A stretch of 64,000 bases of DNA from Lophius americanus (Eukaryota > Chordata > Actinopteri > Lophiiformes > Lophiidae), in the NCBI GenBank assembly GCA_037951165.1, contig JBBDHG010000180.1, positions 999,001-1,063,000 on the forward strand. Reading direction: 5' to 3'. Both the position numbers and the translations under genes were made by a program. Every line of letters begins with the position of its first letter. Positions within the stretch are counted from its first letter, which is position 1. Positions 12,318 to 24,700 of the stretch are shown here, piece by piece. The notes under the pieces were generated by a model, which made no database searches, was not told the DNA's origin, and was given only the letters and a program-made list of their open reading frames with translations.

Positions 12318-12975
12318 ATAAAAAAGGCATAAAAGACAGATAAAGTCATAATTTTGAGATAATGGTCTCAATTCTGAGATTTAAAAGGGGAAATTCAGAG
12401 ATAAACAGACATAATTAGGGAATGAAAAGTCAGGGTTCTAAGATAAAAAGTCAAAATTATTAGATAAAGGTTATAATTGTGAGGGAAATAGTCATAATTC
12501 TGAGATTAAAAAGTGGAAACTCGGAGACAAACATTCATAATCATGGAATGAAAAGGCATAACTGTTAGACAAAAAGTCAAAATGATGAGATAAAAAGTTA
12601 TAATTATGACAGAAATAGTCATGATTCTGAGATAAAATTAGGAAATTCGTAGATTAAAAGTCATAGATATGGAATAATAAATCCAAATTACGAGATAAAA
12701 AGTATAAATTATGAGATAAAAACCTGATTCCTGCATGCAACAGACTATCAGCTCTTTGCTGTTTCTTCCTCTTCTATTTTACCCAAATGAATTGCAAGTA
12801 CATTGAGGATTACTCAATGACCTTTGTATCTCCTTAATTGTGAATTTGTTATCACATGTTGTCACATTGTTATCTCATAATTTTGACCTTTGATCTCATC
12901 ATTTTGACCTTTGATCTCATAATTATGACTTATGGCATAATATCAACTCTTTATCCCATTTTTGTCTTTCATTGG
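12318..12975. repeat. AT-rich tandem array with a 126-bp higher-order unit
   Basis: The basic motif is about 20 bp (GAGATAAAAAGTCATAATT). Three larger units are marked by ATTCTGAGAT at 12371, 12497 and 12624, that is 126 and 127 bp apart. After a break, inverted motifs (CTCATAATTTTGACCTTTGAT, ATAATTATGACTTATGG) occur at about 12870-12950. Confidence 0.8.
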
Positions 12976-15130
12976 CAGAAACAGGCTTCATTGGAGAGTG
13001 AATAATAGAGAAAAATGAGGGGCATCAGATCAGCTACTAAAGAACACGTGACCAACAAATATTACTGCTACGCCTGCAGACAAGAGCAGATGAGGAAACT
13101 TCTTGCATATCGAACTGCAATATGCTCCTAACAAACCTGAGGAAAGGGGATTAACATGTGTTTCAAACCTGTGCGTGTGTGATTATAAAGCATAAATAAA
13201 CCTTATTCGCCCTGAAGGATTACTCCTACCTCATCACAAGCTGGACAGATAGAGGCTTGACTCGTAACGCTGATGCCATCGAATAAACACAGCCAACGGT
13301 GGCTTTCTAGGATCAGCGCTTCTGAACAAAGAGTCACTCATCTCCTGTCAACTGGCTCCGTCATTGACTCCCACGTGAGCATATCATCAACGCTAACAGC
13401 AATGACAACAAAGGCGCCAACAAAATCAAGCAATGCCTCTTTGTTAGCAACCAGAAACCTGTGTTACGTTGCAAACAAAACACATTTGCACAAACCAACA
13501 AGTGGTGCCTCCCCCCCTTCAGTGGGCATTCCGTTGCCATTGTGGGCAACTTGCCAATCATCTGCATTCTTTGGAGCATGCCACCCAACGCCAACCTGGG
13601 GTTGCCGGCATTGTTGGCTGTGCAGCTGGTGCTAAAACGGGGCAGCATACCCTCACACAACCCCCACCCCTCTATGTAAAGCAGTCCCCTCCAACTCATT
13701 AAGCATACAAACACACATGTGGGGGAAAGCACATCCATGCACGCAAACGCACATGAGAATCCACGCGCACAAAAACACACAGACGACCTCTTCGCCTCAT
13801 TTTATGGCTTGTTTTCGACCTCAGTGGGAATTGAGGACTGAGGAGACTTGACCATTGTTGCTGATTTGGATTACACTGTTAGTCTGGGCTACACTACTCA
13901 AGCCGGCGCTGGTGACTACAGCCGTATTGTGCAACACCTTTTGTGAGTGCAGCATGGATAAATGTACAAAACAACCAATATTCAGATTGCATTTAAATGC
14001 ATCATACAAAGCTTTGTCAATTATCAATAAGGAGCAGATGCATTTAATTCTGTTTTGGTTTAACATGTTTGCAATTGAAAGATTATTTGATAGCCTGATA
14101 TAAAATTTCCCTTGCATTTCAGACTACTACTGCTGCATCTTTAAAGGAACCCTTCCCATAGATCCAATTTACATAAAGGAAATGTGAGCAGTCCAGCATG
14201 TGGCGCAACGTTTCCGTTTTGGTTTCCAAAACCAACCAAACTTATGGAGATAACAGAATCTAAAATATCAACTTATCATAACACAACGGCCCATATTATA
14301 ACCAGGAGGTGAAAACACCACAACAATCAAAACCACATCAAGTCGTAAACAAGACATTATTCAGCCGAATGCATTCCTCAATCACTCCATCACTATCACA
14401 CATACACACATACACACACACAAACACAAAGAAGCACACACTTCCCCAATCCCAGAAACAGTGCTCCTCACACAATATCTGGAGACATGTGACTCCACTG
14501 CATGGAAGTTGGATTTTAAGGCAATTAGGTCACTGCTGCTTCACAGCCACAAAATCCACATCATCAAAACTTCTTAATGGGCCCATAAAGACCACAGAAT
14601 GACCACAGTGTTTGTGCCTCATTGTGAGTATTTAACAATCACATTCTTGTTTCATGGACTCGTATAATATCAACCTGAAAGCTGCATTATGCATCACCGA
14701 AAATATCACAAACATCATGCATTCTTGATAATTGTGCAGATATATTAAGATTACATATACAGTATGTCTCGGTAAAAATAGATGCGATTTAAATGACAGG
14801 CCTTTGTGCAAAACCATGCAACCGGCTCTTCGCATCAATCCAAATCGCTGCAGTCGCTGTGTTTGCCTCGGCTCACCCACCAACTAGCCCACATAAACAT
14901 TACGCAGGCCCTATTAAACCCTTTGTCCTGCACATCTGGCGACATGACAGTCCGTTATTTGATGCAACATGCAACCGAATATGCATTGTGTTTACTCTGC
15001 ATGACGGCGGTGGGATGTCGCTGGTTAAATTTGCGGTCAATCCGCTGCGTGCAGGAAGCGGTTAAACGCTGCAAAACACCGCACAACAACAACAACAACA
15101 ACACCGGAGCGCCGGGCGCTTTCCCGGCAA

Positions 15131-15154
15131 ACACACACACACACACACACACAC
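15131..15154. repeat. (AC)12 microsatellite forming the znf704 intron 1 donor
   Basis: On the minus strand it is (GT)12 directly following exon 1 (AAG|GTGTGT); its first GT is the splice donor. Confidence 0.95.
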
Positions 15155-15415
15155 CTTCAAGCTGGATTTGAGCGGTCCTTTGGTTGCAGTGTGGTTGAAC
15201 CCGGCGGCAATCTCCTCCTCGGTGAACTCCTTGAGGCTCCCGTCTTGCATGAGAACAGTGTAGACGCTGCGCCGAAGTCCGACCAGCGACACGTCTCTGT
15301 TTTCCTGCTTGACAGCCTGAACCACTCCTGTCACCGGGACACCGTCCCCCGTCAGACTCGGCGCATAAACGCGACTGCCGGGGATCGACCGCTTCACCAA
15401 ACGCCTCGTATGCAT
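15155..15415 (-). CDS. znf704: znf704 exon 1 (N-terminal domain of the ZNF395/ZNF704/GLUT4EF family)
   Basis: The ATG at 15415 (A at -3) opens an 87-codon exon ending SSLK followed by the donor AAG|gtgtgtgt. It begins MHTRRLVKRSIPGSRV, the basic R-L-x-K-R-S-x-x-G-S/A-R-V opening of the ZNF395 family (human ZNF395 has RRLGKRSLLGARV). The centre, with VYTVLMQDGSLKEFTEEEI, looks like the small tudor-like N-terminal domain that precedes the zinc finger. The family comprises nuclear DNA-binding factors with one C2H2 finger and a C-terminal KKCRK-type DNA-binding motif; those parts are not in the window. The exon lies in the most CpG-rich part of the window. Its 5' splice site is the first GT of a (GT)12 microsatellite. 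It joins in phase 0 to exon 2. Confidence 0.87.
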
Positions 15416-16300
15416 GTTTAAAAGTGTAAAGCTGAACTCGGAGTCGATAAACTGGCGGGTTTATATCATTAAACGTCGAATTATGGCTGATAAACAACGT
15501 CGTGAAAAACGCAAAACCGCAGCGGGTAGACTACGCGCTCCGACAGCCCTGCTGAAATGTTAGAAAGCGGCAACATACTCGGAAACTCCTATCAGCGTCC
15601 TGATTGCACCGTTCTCTAAAAAGCACCGAAAAACGTAGAAGCTTCAACGCTTGACAGAAACATGGAAGCGATTCATTTGCCTCCACATCCGACCGGCTAC
15701 CAATCTTCATCCGTCCGACCTGTTTGTTTTCCCCACTGCTCCCTGAGAGCTCAGCGGAGGGCGGTAAAACATGGCGCAGAAAGGGGTGTAAATCGGGATT
15801 AGGTTCGTACAGGATTTAACAAGATAGGGGCTTATACACGTCAAACAGAAATCGATTTTGGATTTTTTAAGAAAATACGTCGAATTAATTTTACATCTCT
15901 TGACTTGGTGCGTCGTCATCCCTCAGTAACCGTTGAAAATGATTAAAGATACGACCGTTAGTTGACTCCGGGTCCAATTAATCCGATTTCAGTCCGGGCT
16001 TTTCTCCGCGCGAGCGCAACCTCTACCGGCGGAATGCTGCCTGTAAACATGTGCGGTCCAGCGGCGACTGCGGCCTGTGATTGGTCGCAAAAGCACACGC
16101 CTCCACAAGCCCCCACCCCTCCCGTCTCTCCTCCAACAGAACGTAATGCAAGCCGGGAGGATGCTCCATTCAAAACAATGACGCAAGGATGAAGAGGAGA
16201 CGGGAGGGGAGTGAGAAAGAACGAGAGAAAGGGGAATTAAGGCATGGGAAAGGAAAAAAACTTTAAAGACAGGGGGACTGGAACATTTAACATCAAGCAG
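15416..16300 (-). promoter_or_regulatory. znf704: znf704 5' leader and promoter region
   Basis: CpG-rich relative to the rest of the window. On the minus strand there is a CCAAT box (GACCAATCACAG, the complement of plus-strand ctgtgattggtc, about 16076-16087) and a TATAAA at 15465-15460 about 45 bp before the ATG. The latter would leave a very short leader, so it may be fortuitous. The start of transcription cannot be fixed; a CpG-type promoter with dispersed starts between about 15450 and 16100 is the simplest reading. Confidence 0.4.
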
Positions 16301-17049
16301 ACAGGCCCTCTTTATGCTGTACCCTAGTTTTTGACACGTCTATAACCTACTTTCAAAGTGCCGTGGGACTTCTAAAATTAAATTTAACTGGTTTGAAAAT
16401 CAAAGTACGGACAAGACAAGCTATTCAATTTCTTAATAGAGCTTTCATTAAAATACCAGCATATGCATATGAAAAGGCAACCAGATCTAAAGAAGCACCA
16501 GGGGCATTACTGTTCATACAGCATTACACTCCCAATAAAAATGTAATTAATAAATAAACCCATCAGACAAAATTAATGCAACAGTTTGCATTAATATTTT
16601 TATTTTGAATTATTATACCCTCAGGAAATTATGTCCAAGCACCAGAAAAGCAGCTGCAGCCCACGTTTCATCTCACAGCAGTGTAGGACTGTGCGATCCA
16701 GGAGGTCCTTTGTCCCTATGGCCATCAGACTGTATAAAACTTCAGCCACTCTTCATGTTACGAGCGGCGGCTCATAACATGAACAATATTTATGCACAGG
16801 CGGCCCCGGCATCTTCCCATAAGAACCCCTGTTGCATTTCAATGGGTAGTTTAAAATGCAGAATAACATGTATTTGTGCCACTGCCATACAGCCAACCTG
16901 CCTTCAATCCTGCTGGTACTGATGTTACTGCTAAAGGTTAATATGTAGACGTATCAGTCTTTATGAAAACCTTCAGCATATATCACCATTCTCAAAATGA
17001 TTTAATGGCTTAAAATCAAATGTATAATTATTATTATTATTATTATTGT

Positions 17050-18000
17050 ACCCTTTATATGTGAATAATAACAAAAACCAACACTAGATGTAAACAATGC
17101 ACTCCCTTGTAGATAAACAAAAGCTATATATTTTATTTTCTCGTAGCTTACCATGCCTTGGATATACCTTTGGTCAAATTGTATGCAATCAGTCCCCACA
17201 AGCCCCCCTCCCGTCTCAACTCCGATATTCTGTGGTGTTTAGGTCGGGTCTGTTAGGTTTTCATCCAATATCTGCTGGTATTCAATAGAGTCTGTGGTAC
17301 CATGTTTTTTAACAAGATGTCCAGGGCCTTTGGAATAGAAACAAACCCCAGCAGAGCCCAGAGCGTTAGAGATCCACCACCAGACCTCACAGTGGGTATG
17401 AGGGGCTTTCCTCTATGGCTTCCTTTCATCTAAGAAGTTTGTAGCCAAAAAGCTCTTTTTTGGTGTCATCTGACCTGTGACCTTGTTTTAGTTAAAGTTC
17501 CAGTCGTGTTTGGCAAACTGTCGAAGCTGTACATGCTTTTTTTCTTGCCAACATCCCAAACAAACCCAGCTTATGTCGGTGTAGGCGCCATCTGATGGTG
17601 GTTAGGGAGACTTTTTGACCCAAAGAATCCGCTGACCTTTGCAATTTTCCAGCTGTAATCATACGGGGGTCTTTTGCCAGTCGAACCATCGTCCTCACAG
17701 TGGGACACATCCTCTTCCAAGCTGGTTTTTAACATCTATAGTCTCTTTAATCTTCTTAATTATTTATCTAACTGATGATAATTTAATTTTTGTCTGTTGA
17801 GAGATTTTCCTGTATCCACTGCCAGATTTGTGCAGCTGGAGAACTTTTCTTTACACATCATTGCTGTGTTTTCTGGTCTTTCCTGTTGTGAAGAACGTCA
17901 AAGAGAATAAGGCCTGTGTCACCTCATATTTATACCACAGTAAGACAGGAGGTCAGTGTTCACCACTTTAGAGTTCTCACTAAAACAGTGGTTGTAGACA
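17050..18000 (-). mobile_element. Degraded Tc1/mariner transposon (transposase relic)
   Basis: Minus-strand coding relic. At 17492-17710 a frame reads RTMVRLAKDPRMITAGKL then VSLTTIRWRLHRHKLGLFG.LARKK, which is the DNA-binding helix-turn-helix region of fish Tc1 transposases (TIRRxLxxxGLxGxxARRKP). Further on (about 17400-17230), after stops and a deletion, come CEVWWWIS and KKHGTTDSIEYQQILDEN, the remains of the region between the GGGS and NYVEIL blocks of the catalytic domain. The catalytic acidic residues are lost, so it is a dead copy. Terminal inverted repeats were not found; the boundaries are approximate. It lies between pag1 and znf704. Confidence 0.8.
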
Positions 18001-18399
18001 AATCCTTTTTTTGCACCTCTTTTTTCATTTTTTAAAGAGGGCACTGTTTAGTGCCTTTCCTAAATAAATACAATTTATTCAGGAAAAGCTACATCCTGTG
18101 CTAAATATGGAAGGTTGACCTCACAAAATGTGTTGCTCTCTGAGACAGGAGGACGTATCTGTTCTTTCTTTCCAAACATGACCGCGCTTCGCTGAATCAA
18201 GTTTACCTGCGGACTTATTCACTTATCCAGATTATCACCCATCTGTCTCAAAAAATATATCAGCAAATGTTATCACAGTTAAAAAAAAAGAAAAAATATA
18301 TATATATATATAATTAATACCAAACCTAACGACTTTTGGAAAATTATACGTGGCACACAATCGAGCTTCGAAGGCAACCCCAGAGAAGAAAAAAAAAAC
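18001..18399. other. Intergenic sequence between pag1 and znf704, nothing recognised
   Basis: AT-rich with a (TA)n run at about 18297-18312. No exon, RNA gene or clear transposon end is visible. It may contain the decayed end of the Tc1 relic. Confidence 0.4.
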
Positions 18400-21300
18400 A
18401 TAATTTATTTCAGATATTTTAATAGGACAATTCATGTCATAAAATATTTACAGACAGAGAATGGAAATCTGACAGGAGAGTGACAGATGTGGCCATAACA
18501 TCTAAAACAGGCAGCCGATGTCGCCATGGAGTCGTCTGCTGGTTATTGGGGGAAAAAATGGTGTCATTAACGGGACTAGTGGAGCTGAAGCATCTCCTCC
18601 ACCACGCCCTCAATCCATGGTAGGGTATGTTTATATATCCAGGATTGACGGCTACAGAGAATAAGTGATTGGAGGCGAGAAACTATTAACCGTGTCTGCG
18701 TTGGATTGAAAATGTTTAGCAGTAAAACAGACAGATAATTTCCCCATAGGTCATATTTAGTCTTCTGTGAGCACCATTATATCTAAATGATGGCTCCACC
18801 TTGATAAACAGGGACATCACCTTGCAGGAACAATCTTTTGCGGGAGTGAAAATAGATTGGATTGCATTAAAAATCCTCTTTGGCTGTAGCAAAGCTGCGG
18901 GATGCAACAGCATTTTAGATGCCTGATATCATTTATAAATCTAACACCAGGCAGCGCGGACGCAGCTACGGTTGTCAGAAGCAGCAACAAGCTCCTGCAC
19001 GTCTAATGAAATATGAACTGAGCTCGGAGAAACTGTAAGGGTGAACTATCTTGATGTGGGTGGAAACAGATGACACGACTGATTTTTCGGCAGAACTGAA
19101 AGATATATTCACAGTAACATCAAAAAATTGAGATATTTATTTTGAAAAATGAATTAAAGTACCTCACTTAATGTTTATCTTCAAACACATGTACCCAAAC
19201 ACTGTACCATAATTGTGACATTTGACAGGCTACTACTTCTCAGAGCTCTAAAGCTAGGAACTCTGAATAACAATACAAGGTAAAAAATAAGCGTTTCTGT
19301 AAAACCAAGCAGACGTACATCAGTGCTCTTATTTTAAATTGATACCTCTCTAGACACTGTACAAACAAGCAAAAGCTTACTTACATCTTCCAGCGAGTAA
19401 CTGTTGGCTAAAATAGTTCTCTAACTAGCATGTATACAAGCCTTGATTGGCATGTCGTCAGTGCAAGCCACAAATAGACGGATATATTTTTCAGAACAAG
19501 AGACATTCAATATTCAACATTACAGAGATTTAACTGGATTGTGATGATGGATTTGATCATATATATATATAAAGTACCATAATATGACACCTTTGCTTTA
19601 AAATAACCCGGATAGCCGACTGAAGACTGTACCAACATTAGGCAAAAAACAAAACAACACTTAACAAACCCCAAAAAATAAAGTTGGTCAATCAATCAAA
19701 CAATGCAGGCTTGTACATTTCACATCTTTTGAATATGTTTTGACTCCTGTGCAAAAAGATAACAATCAACATACGGTGGCATAATTTGTAACCCTTTTAA
19801 ATAATGGAGGGAAAAAAAGGAGTCAGGGGGAAAGCGTACCCTTACAATTATCATCATCTGGTGGCTGTTTTCATTTAGTTTTAGCTTAAAATTTCATGAA
19901 AACCCTATTTTCTTTTCACTCATAGACACAAACAGCAACATTTCAGAATTACACAATGATATGCTTCTTCAAATAAATATGAATTTCACAAAAATTGCTG
20001 ACACGGACAGTTAACGGTCTAAAAACGCTTTTAAAAACGTAGCATAAAACCATTAGCTGGCGTTAAAACAACCCGCCTTCCCTCATCTGTGGTTTCCATA
20101 TTGGCTCTGCAAACAACTAGTTTATTGACTAGGACTTTTCCTGTGCGCAGGAACCTGTCACATGTTCTGCTTGTTGATGCATTCGGTCATGAGTAGGACT
20201 GATTTTGGCTTACCAGACCTATAAATGATTGACAGGAATTTTAAGCAGAGAACGCCGGAGGTTGAGGGTAACAAAAAGTCACCTGACGCCTCAATAAAAC
20301 ATGACAGTGAGTCGCCTGGAAGGAGCTGGAAAGTCGATAGCAGCTTCAGCAGGGGCCTACAAATAATATTACCTTCATCTGTACAGTAAGTGCAGGAGTT
20401 TCATGATTATATGGCACTGAATTGTTACTTTATATCACAGGCACCAAATATGTCTTCCGTCATCTCCTTGGAATCCTGCATTGGTGCTGTGTTTGAATAT
20501 TTAATTGACAGTGTATTTTTTTCACAAGCGTTGTTAATTTATCCACGATATGCACATGTCAGAAAGACAAGAGGAACTTCACGTTCCACAAATGCACTCT
20601 TACACCTACACTGTAAAATAAAATGCATGTAATTTATGGTAAAATAACGGCAGCTGTTCTTGCCAGAAGTTTACCGTAAAAAATATAGTGACCATATACA
20701 AGAGATTATGGGAATTAACCATGAAAACAGATATATGCCATTGTTCCTTGAATTTTATCAAGTTTGGTATTTTTACAATAAAATTCCAGATATTCTGACC
20801 AATAATATGAAAGTTATATACCGTTTATCATTTATGATAATTGTCCCTATCTACTGCAGTGATACCTTTTTTTTTAAATTTACTGTGTACTTTTACTGTT
20901 GATATTTGACAGTAGTTTTTTTTTACAGTATTCTCTACTGACAATTTTTACAGTTTAAGTTACAAAAAGTTGTAATTTACTGTAGTTGTATGTAATTTAC
21001 TATGTAACTGTAAACACTTTTATATTATATCCGTTTTCAAAATGGATATTTAGCGTTATATTTTGTAAATGGTGACTGTTTTTTTTTTTTACAGTCGAAT
21101 TCAGCACTTTACCGTATTTTACAGATGATTTTTTTTTTTTTTACAGTGTAATTAAAGCCCAAATGGCTGAGGTACCACAGTTTAATACTCGTGGGTCTAC
21201 CAGTACCACTGATGGTTGATGAACCATGAGTTCAGATATGATAAAATGTACCAAGCCGTAAAGACGACACTCATGCATTGATCTCGGATGCCGTGGGGAC

Positions 21301-21424
21301 AAAATTCTTTGCTTCCCCCTTCCGACCCAAAGTCATGCACAAGTAGAATGCTTGGGAAGCATTACCGTAATGTCTGTTAGAGAGGAACCAAATCCTCGAG
21401 TACCACAGATGAAGCATGGAGAAT
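18400..21424 (-). other. pag1: Probable pag1 3' UTR and downstream flank
   Basis: About 3 kb after the pag1 stop with no exon. Minus-strand AATAAA hexamers lie at 20121-20126, 19137-19142 and 18404-18409; which one is used cannot be told from sequence. The stretch is AT-rich and poor in microsatellites and holds one 540-bp MITE (20607-21150). Mammalian PAG1 has a long 3' UTR, so the most distal signal is plausible. The 3' boundary is an inference. Confidence 0.4.
20607..21150. repeat. MITE with TACACTGTAAAA / TTTTTACAGTGTA ends (about 540 bp)
   Basis: The left end TA-CACTGTAAAATAAAATGCATG (20607) and right end TTTTTACAGTG-TA (21150) are inverted copies flanked by TA, as expected for a TA-target DNA transposon. 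The inner sequence is AT-rich with repeated TTTACAGT and TTACCGTA motifs and no transposase. It lies inside the probable pag1 3' UTR. Confidence 0.7.
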
Positions 21425-21787
21425 TCAGAGGCGGGATGTTTCCGGACCCAGACCCAACTCTGCCACACTCTCGTAGTCCGGCTCTGCTTTGGCAACGTCG
21501 GGACCCTCGGCCCCCATCACGGGCCTGAGGTCATCATCCGAGCTACTAGTCTTTGGGATACGGATGGTTTCGTAGGCGGGATCTGTGCAGTCCGACACGA
21601 GTTCGGCCCCCGGCTGGGGCTCGCCCGGCTGGTCGTAGATGTCTCGGACGCTGGCGTAGAGGTCACTGGAGGAGGAGGCCATGACGAAGCCTTTGATATC
21701 GGCGATGCTGCTGTAGTCGTGGTCTTTGTCGTCCTCGTTCACAGCGTGGTCACAGTTTGTTTGGTCGACTGTGGAGTAGACCGCTGA
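21425..21787 (-). CDS. pag1: pag1 last coding exon (Csk-docking tyrosine and PDZ ligand)
   Basis: 363 nt including the TGA, acceptor tctctgtctttcag. It encodes residues 336-455 with six tyrosines: YSTV339, YSSI360, YASV379, Y386, YETI407 and YESV440. YSTV339 sits where mammalian PAG1 has YSSV, the Csk SH2 docking site. SSSDLYASVRD matches human SCNDLYATVKD, and PDYESVAELG...TSRL matches DYESISDLQ...ITRL at the C-terminus, including the class I PDZ ligand that in mammals binds EBP50/NHERF1. The reading frame stays open a few codons 5' of the acceptor, so an unspliced frame would falsely start at 21811. Confidence 0.96.
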   Translation of the reverse strand, partial: SAVYSTVDQTNCDHAVNEDDKDHDYSSIADIKGFVMASSSSDLYASVRDIYDQPGEPQPGAELVSDCTDPAYETIRIPKTSSSDDDLRPVMGAEGPDVAKAEPDYESVAELGLGPETSRL

Positions 21788-24700
21788 CTGAAAGACAGAG
21801 ACGACACGCATTTTCTCCTCTAGTCCGAGATGATCATTTACATAAATACGCCGACTGGGAAAAGATCAACACATTAGTGCTCAAAGATTCCCGCCGGATC
21901 TTCTCCCTAGTAGCGTATATATTGCCTGATGTTGCACGACTGTTTTTTTCTTTTCTTCTTAAAATACATTTGATGCCTGGAGCAATTGATATTAACAGAG
22001 TAAAGTGCTGCCGTCTCGGGACTGGAAACGTCAGTTTGGGGACTAAGGGAGTTAAACACACACTTACCTCATTGTCTGAGAGAATGTGGTTGTCGAACCC
22101 TTGTGCAGGAGAAAAAGGAGAGTGTAACTGGAGGAGGAGAGAAGACAAAGACGCATTTAGAGATGGAAGAGAGGAGCGACTGAACACTCTTCAGATACAC
22201 AAAGGATACTTTTCTCTGACTTCTAGGTACATTTGAGATTCTTTCACACATTAGTGTTTCCAAAGATGTCGTGTTATCAAAAGTGTCAGTGCAGGGACAC
22301 AACGTTAAAACCAACTGCCTGATAATGTGTGGATTCCCCTTTTACACGAGACCTATGAAGGCACGAGACGTTTTAGGCCCGTCGGTTGTGACGTGGGGCC
22401 TCAATGAAATCGGAATTGTTTGTACAGAACACCCTACAGATGCTAAAAAGGAAATTTCAAGTCCGAGTCAAAAGACTGAGCTGGTTGTTGTGTTCCTTAA
22501 ACCAATCCTGAAACATTTTTTTTTAAAGGGCGCAATAACCTCCTAAAAGAGGCCACTGTCTATGGAACGGCGATTCCATGCAGCGGTGTCCTCGGTGCTA
22601 TTTGTTACGGTTACGGAACTTTGCTCAAAGCATTACTAAGATTAGCCCCGGTTGCCTTCCTCTCACAGTGAATCCTGGTGCAACCTCTTCCTCAGTGACG
22701 CAGTCACAAGCGACTGACGTCAGTCGTTCTGACGCTGATGTGCCCATTGTGGACGCTGATACATCTGAATCTATAACAGAACCGGCACCAACTTCTTCCT
22801 TAGCTCTTACATGCGAGTCTTGGGCACCTTGGACCCTGTCACCGGTTCACCGGTTCACCAGTTGTCCTTCCTTAAATCACTTTTGATGGGTGGATACCGA
22901 CGCAGAGGAGAACACCGAGTGGGACATGCAGATCCTGATCATGCTAACAAGATAATGAATGTTTTTTTGTAACTTCTCCTGTCGGTGGTAATAATGTTAT
23001 GGCTGATCATTGATAATCAAAGGCAGCAGGCAAACAACTTCATGGGACTAGGATGAAGATACGGTTGCGGTTCTTGTTGACCTCCAAGACGCTTGTGAAC
23101 TGAGCGCGTCTCAAAAACACCAGTGGAGAATCTCTGTGAAATTTTCCAGAGGGTTCTTGGCAACGGATCAATGAGGGGATCGTCTGAACGAGAAGCAATG
23201 GAAGAGAAAAGAGCTTGACTTTTTCTCCTCTGTGGTGATGCATATGAAGCTAATGTTGTATATAACCGCCCATTCATTAAGAAAATTATTGAGTGGAAGT
23301 CGATAGGCGATGACAGAGAGCGTGATGTTTTTACCTCTGCCGGCGTTATGATCGATGAGGGGGCCATTAATCAACAAAGCACATCTGACAGCAGAGCACG
23401 ACACCTCAGGAGCCTAACGAGAACCTCGGTACGGCAGCCGTCATCGACTAAATACTTCAAACGACCGGAAATTTTAAGACGCGTCTTTGAGAAGAAAACG
23501 TTTTGTTTTTTCTGATTGGAAGCAACGAATGAATTCCGATTCACCGAAACCCTTGGTACGAGAAAGCTGGTGTATTTGAAAAAAGGGGAAAGCTGTACAC
23601 ATGTCTAGACGCTGTACTTGATGTTTTTCAAGGTCACATCTTCTCTCAAGCGACGCCCTTTTGTTGTAAATCAGAAAGTGTGTGCACAGATCGACCATCG
23701 TCGATCGTCATCATGCCGGTACATTTTTCTAAGACTCTGTCTCAAAGAGAGCAAATCAATGCGATTACTTTGTGGATAAGGCACGTCGCAGGACATGATT
23801 ACTTTTATAGATCAAACACATCTCCCTAATGCAGGAGATGTGTTTTCATTTTCCTTTAATTAGCCGCCCAATTTGGCAGAGTGCCTGACAGAAACGTTTG
23901 CATGAAGCGTTGAAAAAACGTCACTTGAGCCCCTCTGAGCGCCTCTTGTAATGTTTCCTCATCTCATTTTCAGCCTCCTTATTATTATTATTATCATCAT
24001 TACTGCAAACTAAACCTACGCCGTCGTCCGGGCAGCATGGGTATATTCCGGAAAAGCCTCCAATCTCCTGCATTCAACAAGCAATCCCCCCCGATTGAAT
24101 TCAAATTAACTGTGAATTTTAGTCAGAAAAATAGTGTTTTACATAAAAAAGTTCCCCCTAGTGAGTAAAATATGAACTATTAGAGTAAAATATGATAGAA
24201 CTCCTAGAGTTGATGCATATACAACGAATTTCGAAAAAAATCGGACTAACGGTTAAGAAGTTCTGTCTGAAAAATTGTTTTTCGTAAAAAAAAAAAAAAT
24301 AAATAAAAGGAGATACCCATAGTGAGTTATATAAGAAATATTGGAGTGAGATACGATATTTATTATAGAGAAATCCCCTTGAGTCAATTTATATGCAAAA
24401 AAAAATGTTTTGGTTTGTTTTGGTAAAAATGAAAAAAGTAAAAAGCTCCCTCCTGTGATTGAAATATACACTATTAAATTAAAATATAAAAGATCTCCTC
24501 GATTCGATTCATTTACACCAAATCAGGAACAAAATTGAACCAATGGTTAGGAAATTATGTCTAAAACACAATGTTTACTTAAAAAAATAAATAAAAAGTT
24601 CTCCCCTAGTGAGTTGAAAGGAGCTATTAGAAACAAATACAACAAATGAAAGAAAAATTGGACTAAATTGGACCAAAGGCTGATAAATTATGGCCCGAAT

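Noticed and set aside
15455..15470. TATAAA as the znf704 TATA box
   Set aside because: Would leave a leader of roughly 15-20 bases; kept only as a weak remark in the promoter entry.
14955..15497. 180-codon minus frame overlapping znf704 exon 1
   Set aside because: It is another frame of the exon; the family opening MHTRRLVKRS is in the frame starting at 15415.
21416..21787. 123-codon plus frame opposite the last pag1 exon
   Set aside because: Antisense shadow; no motif and no splice context.
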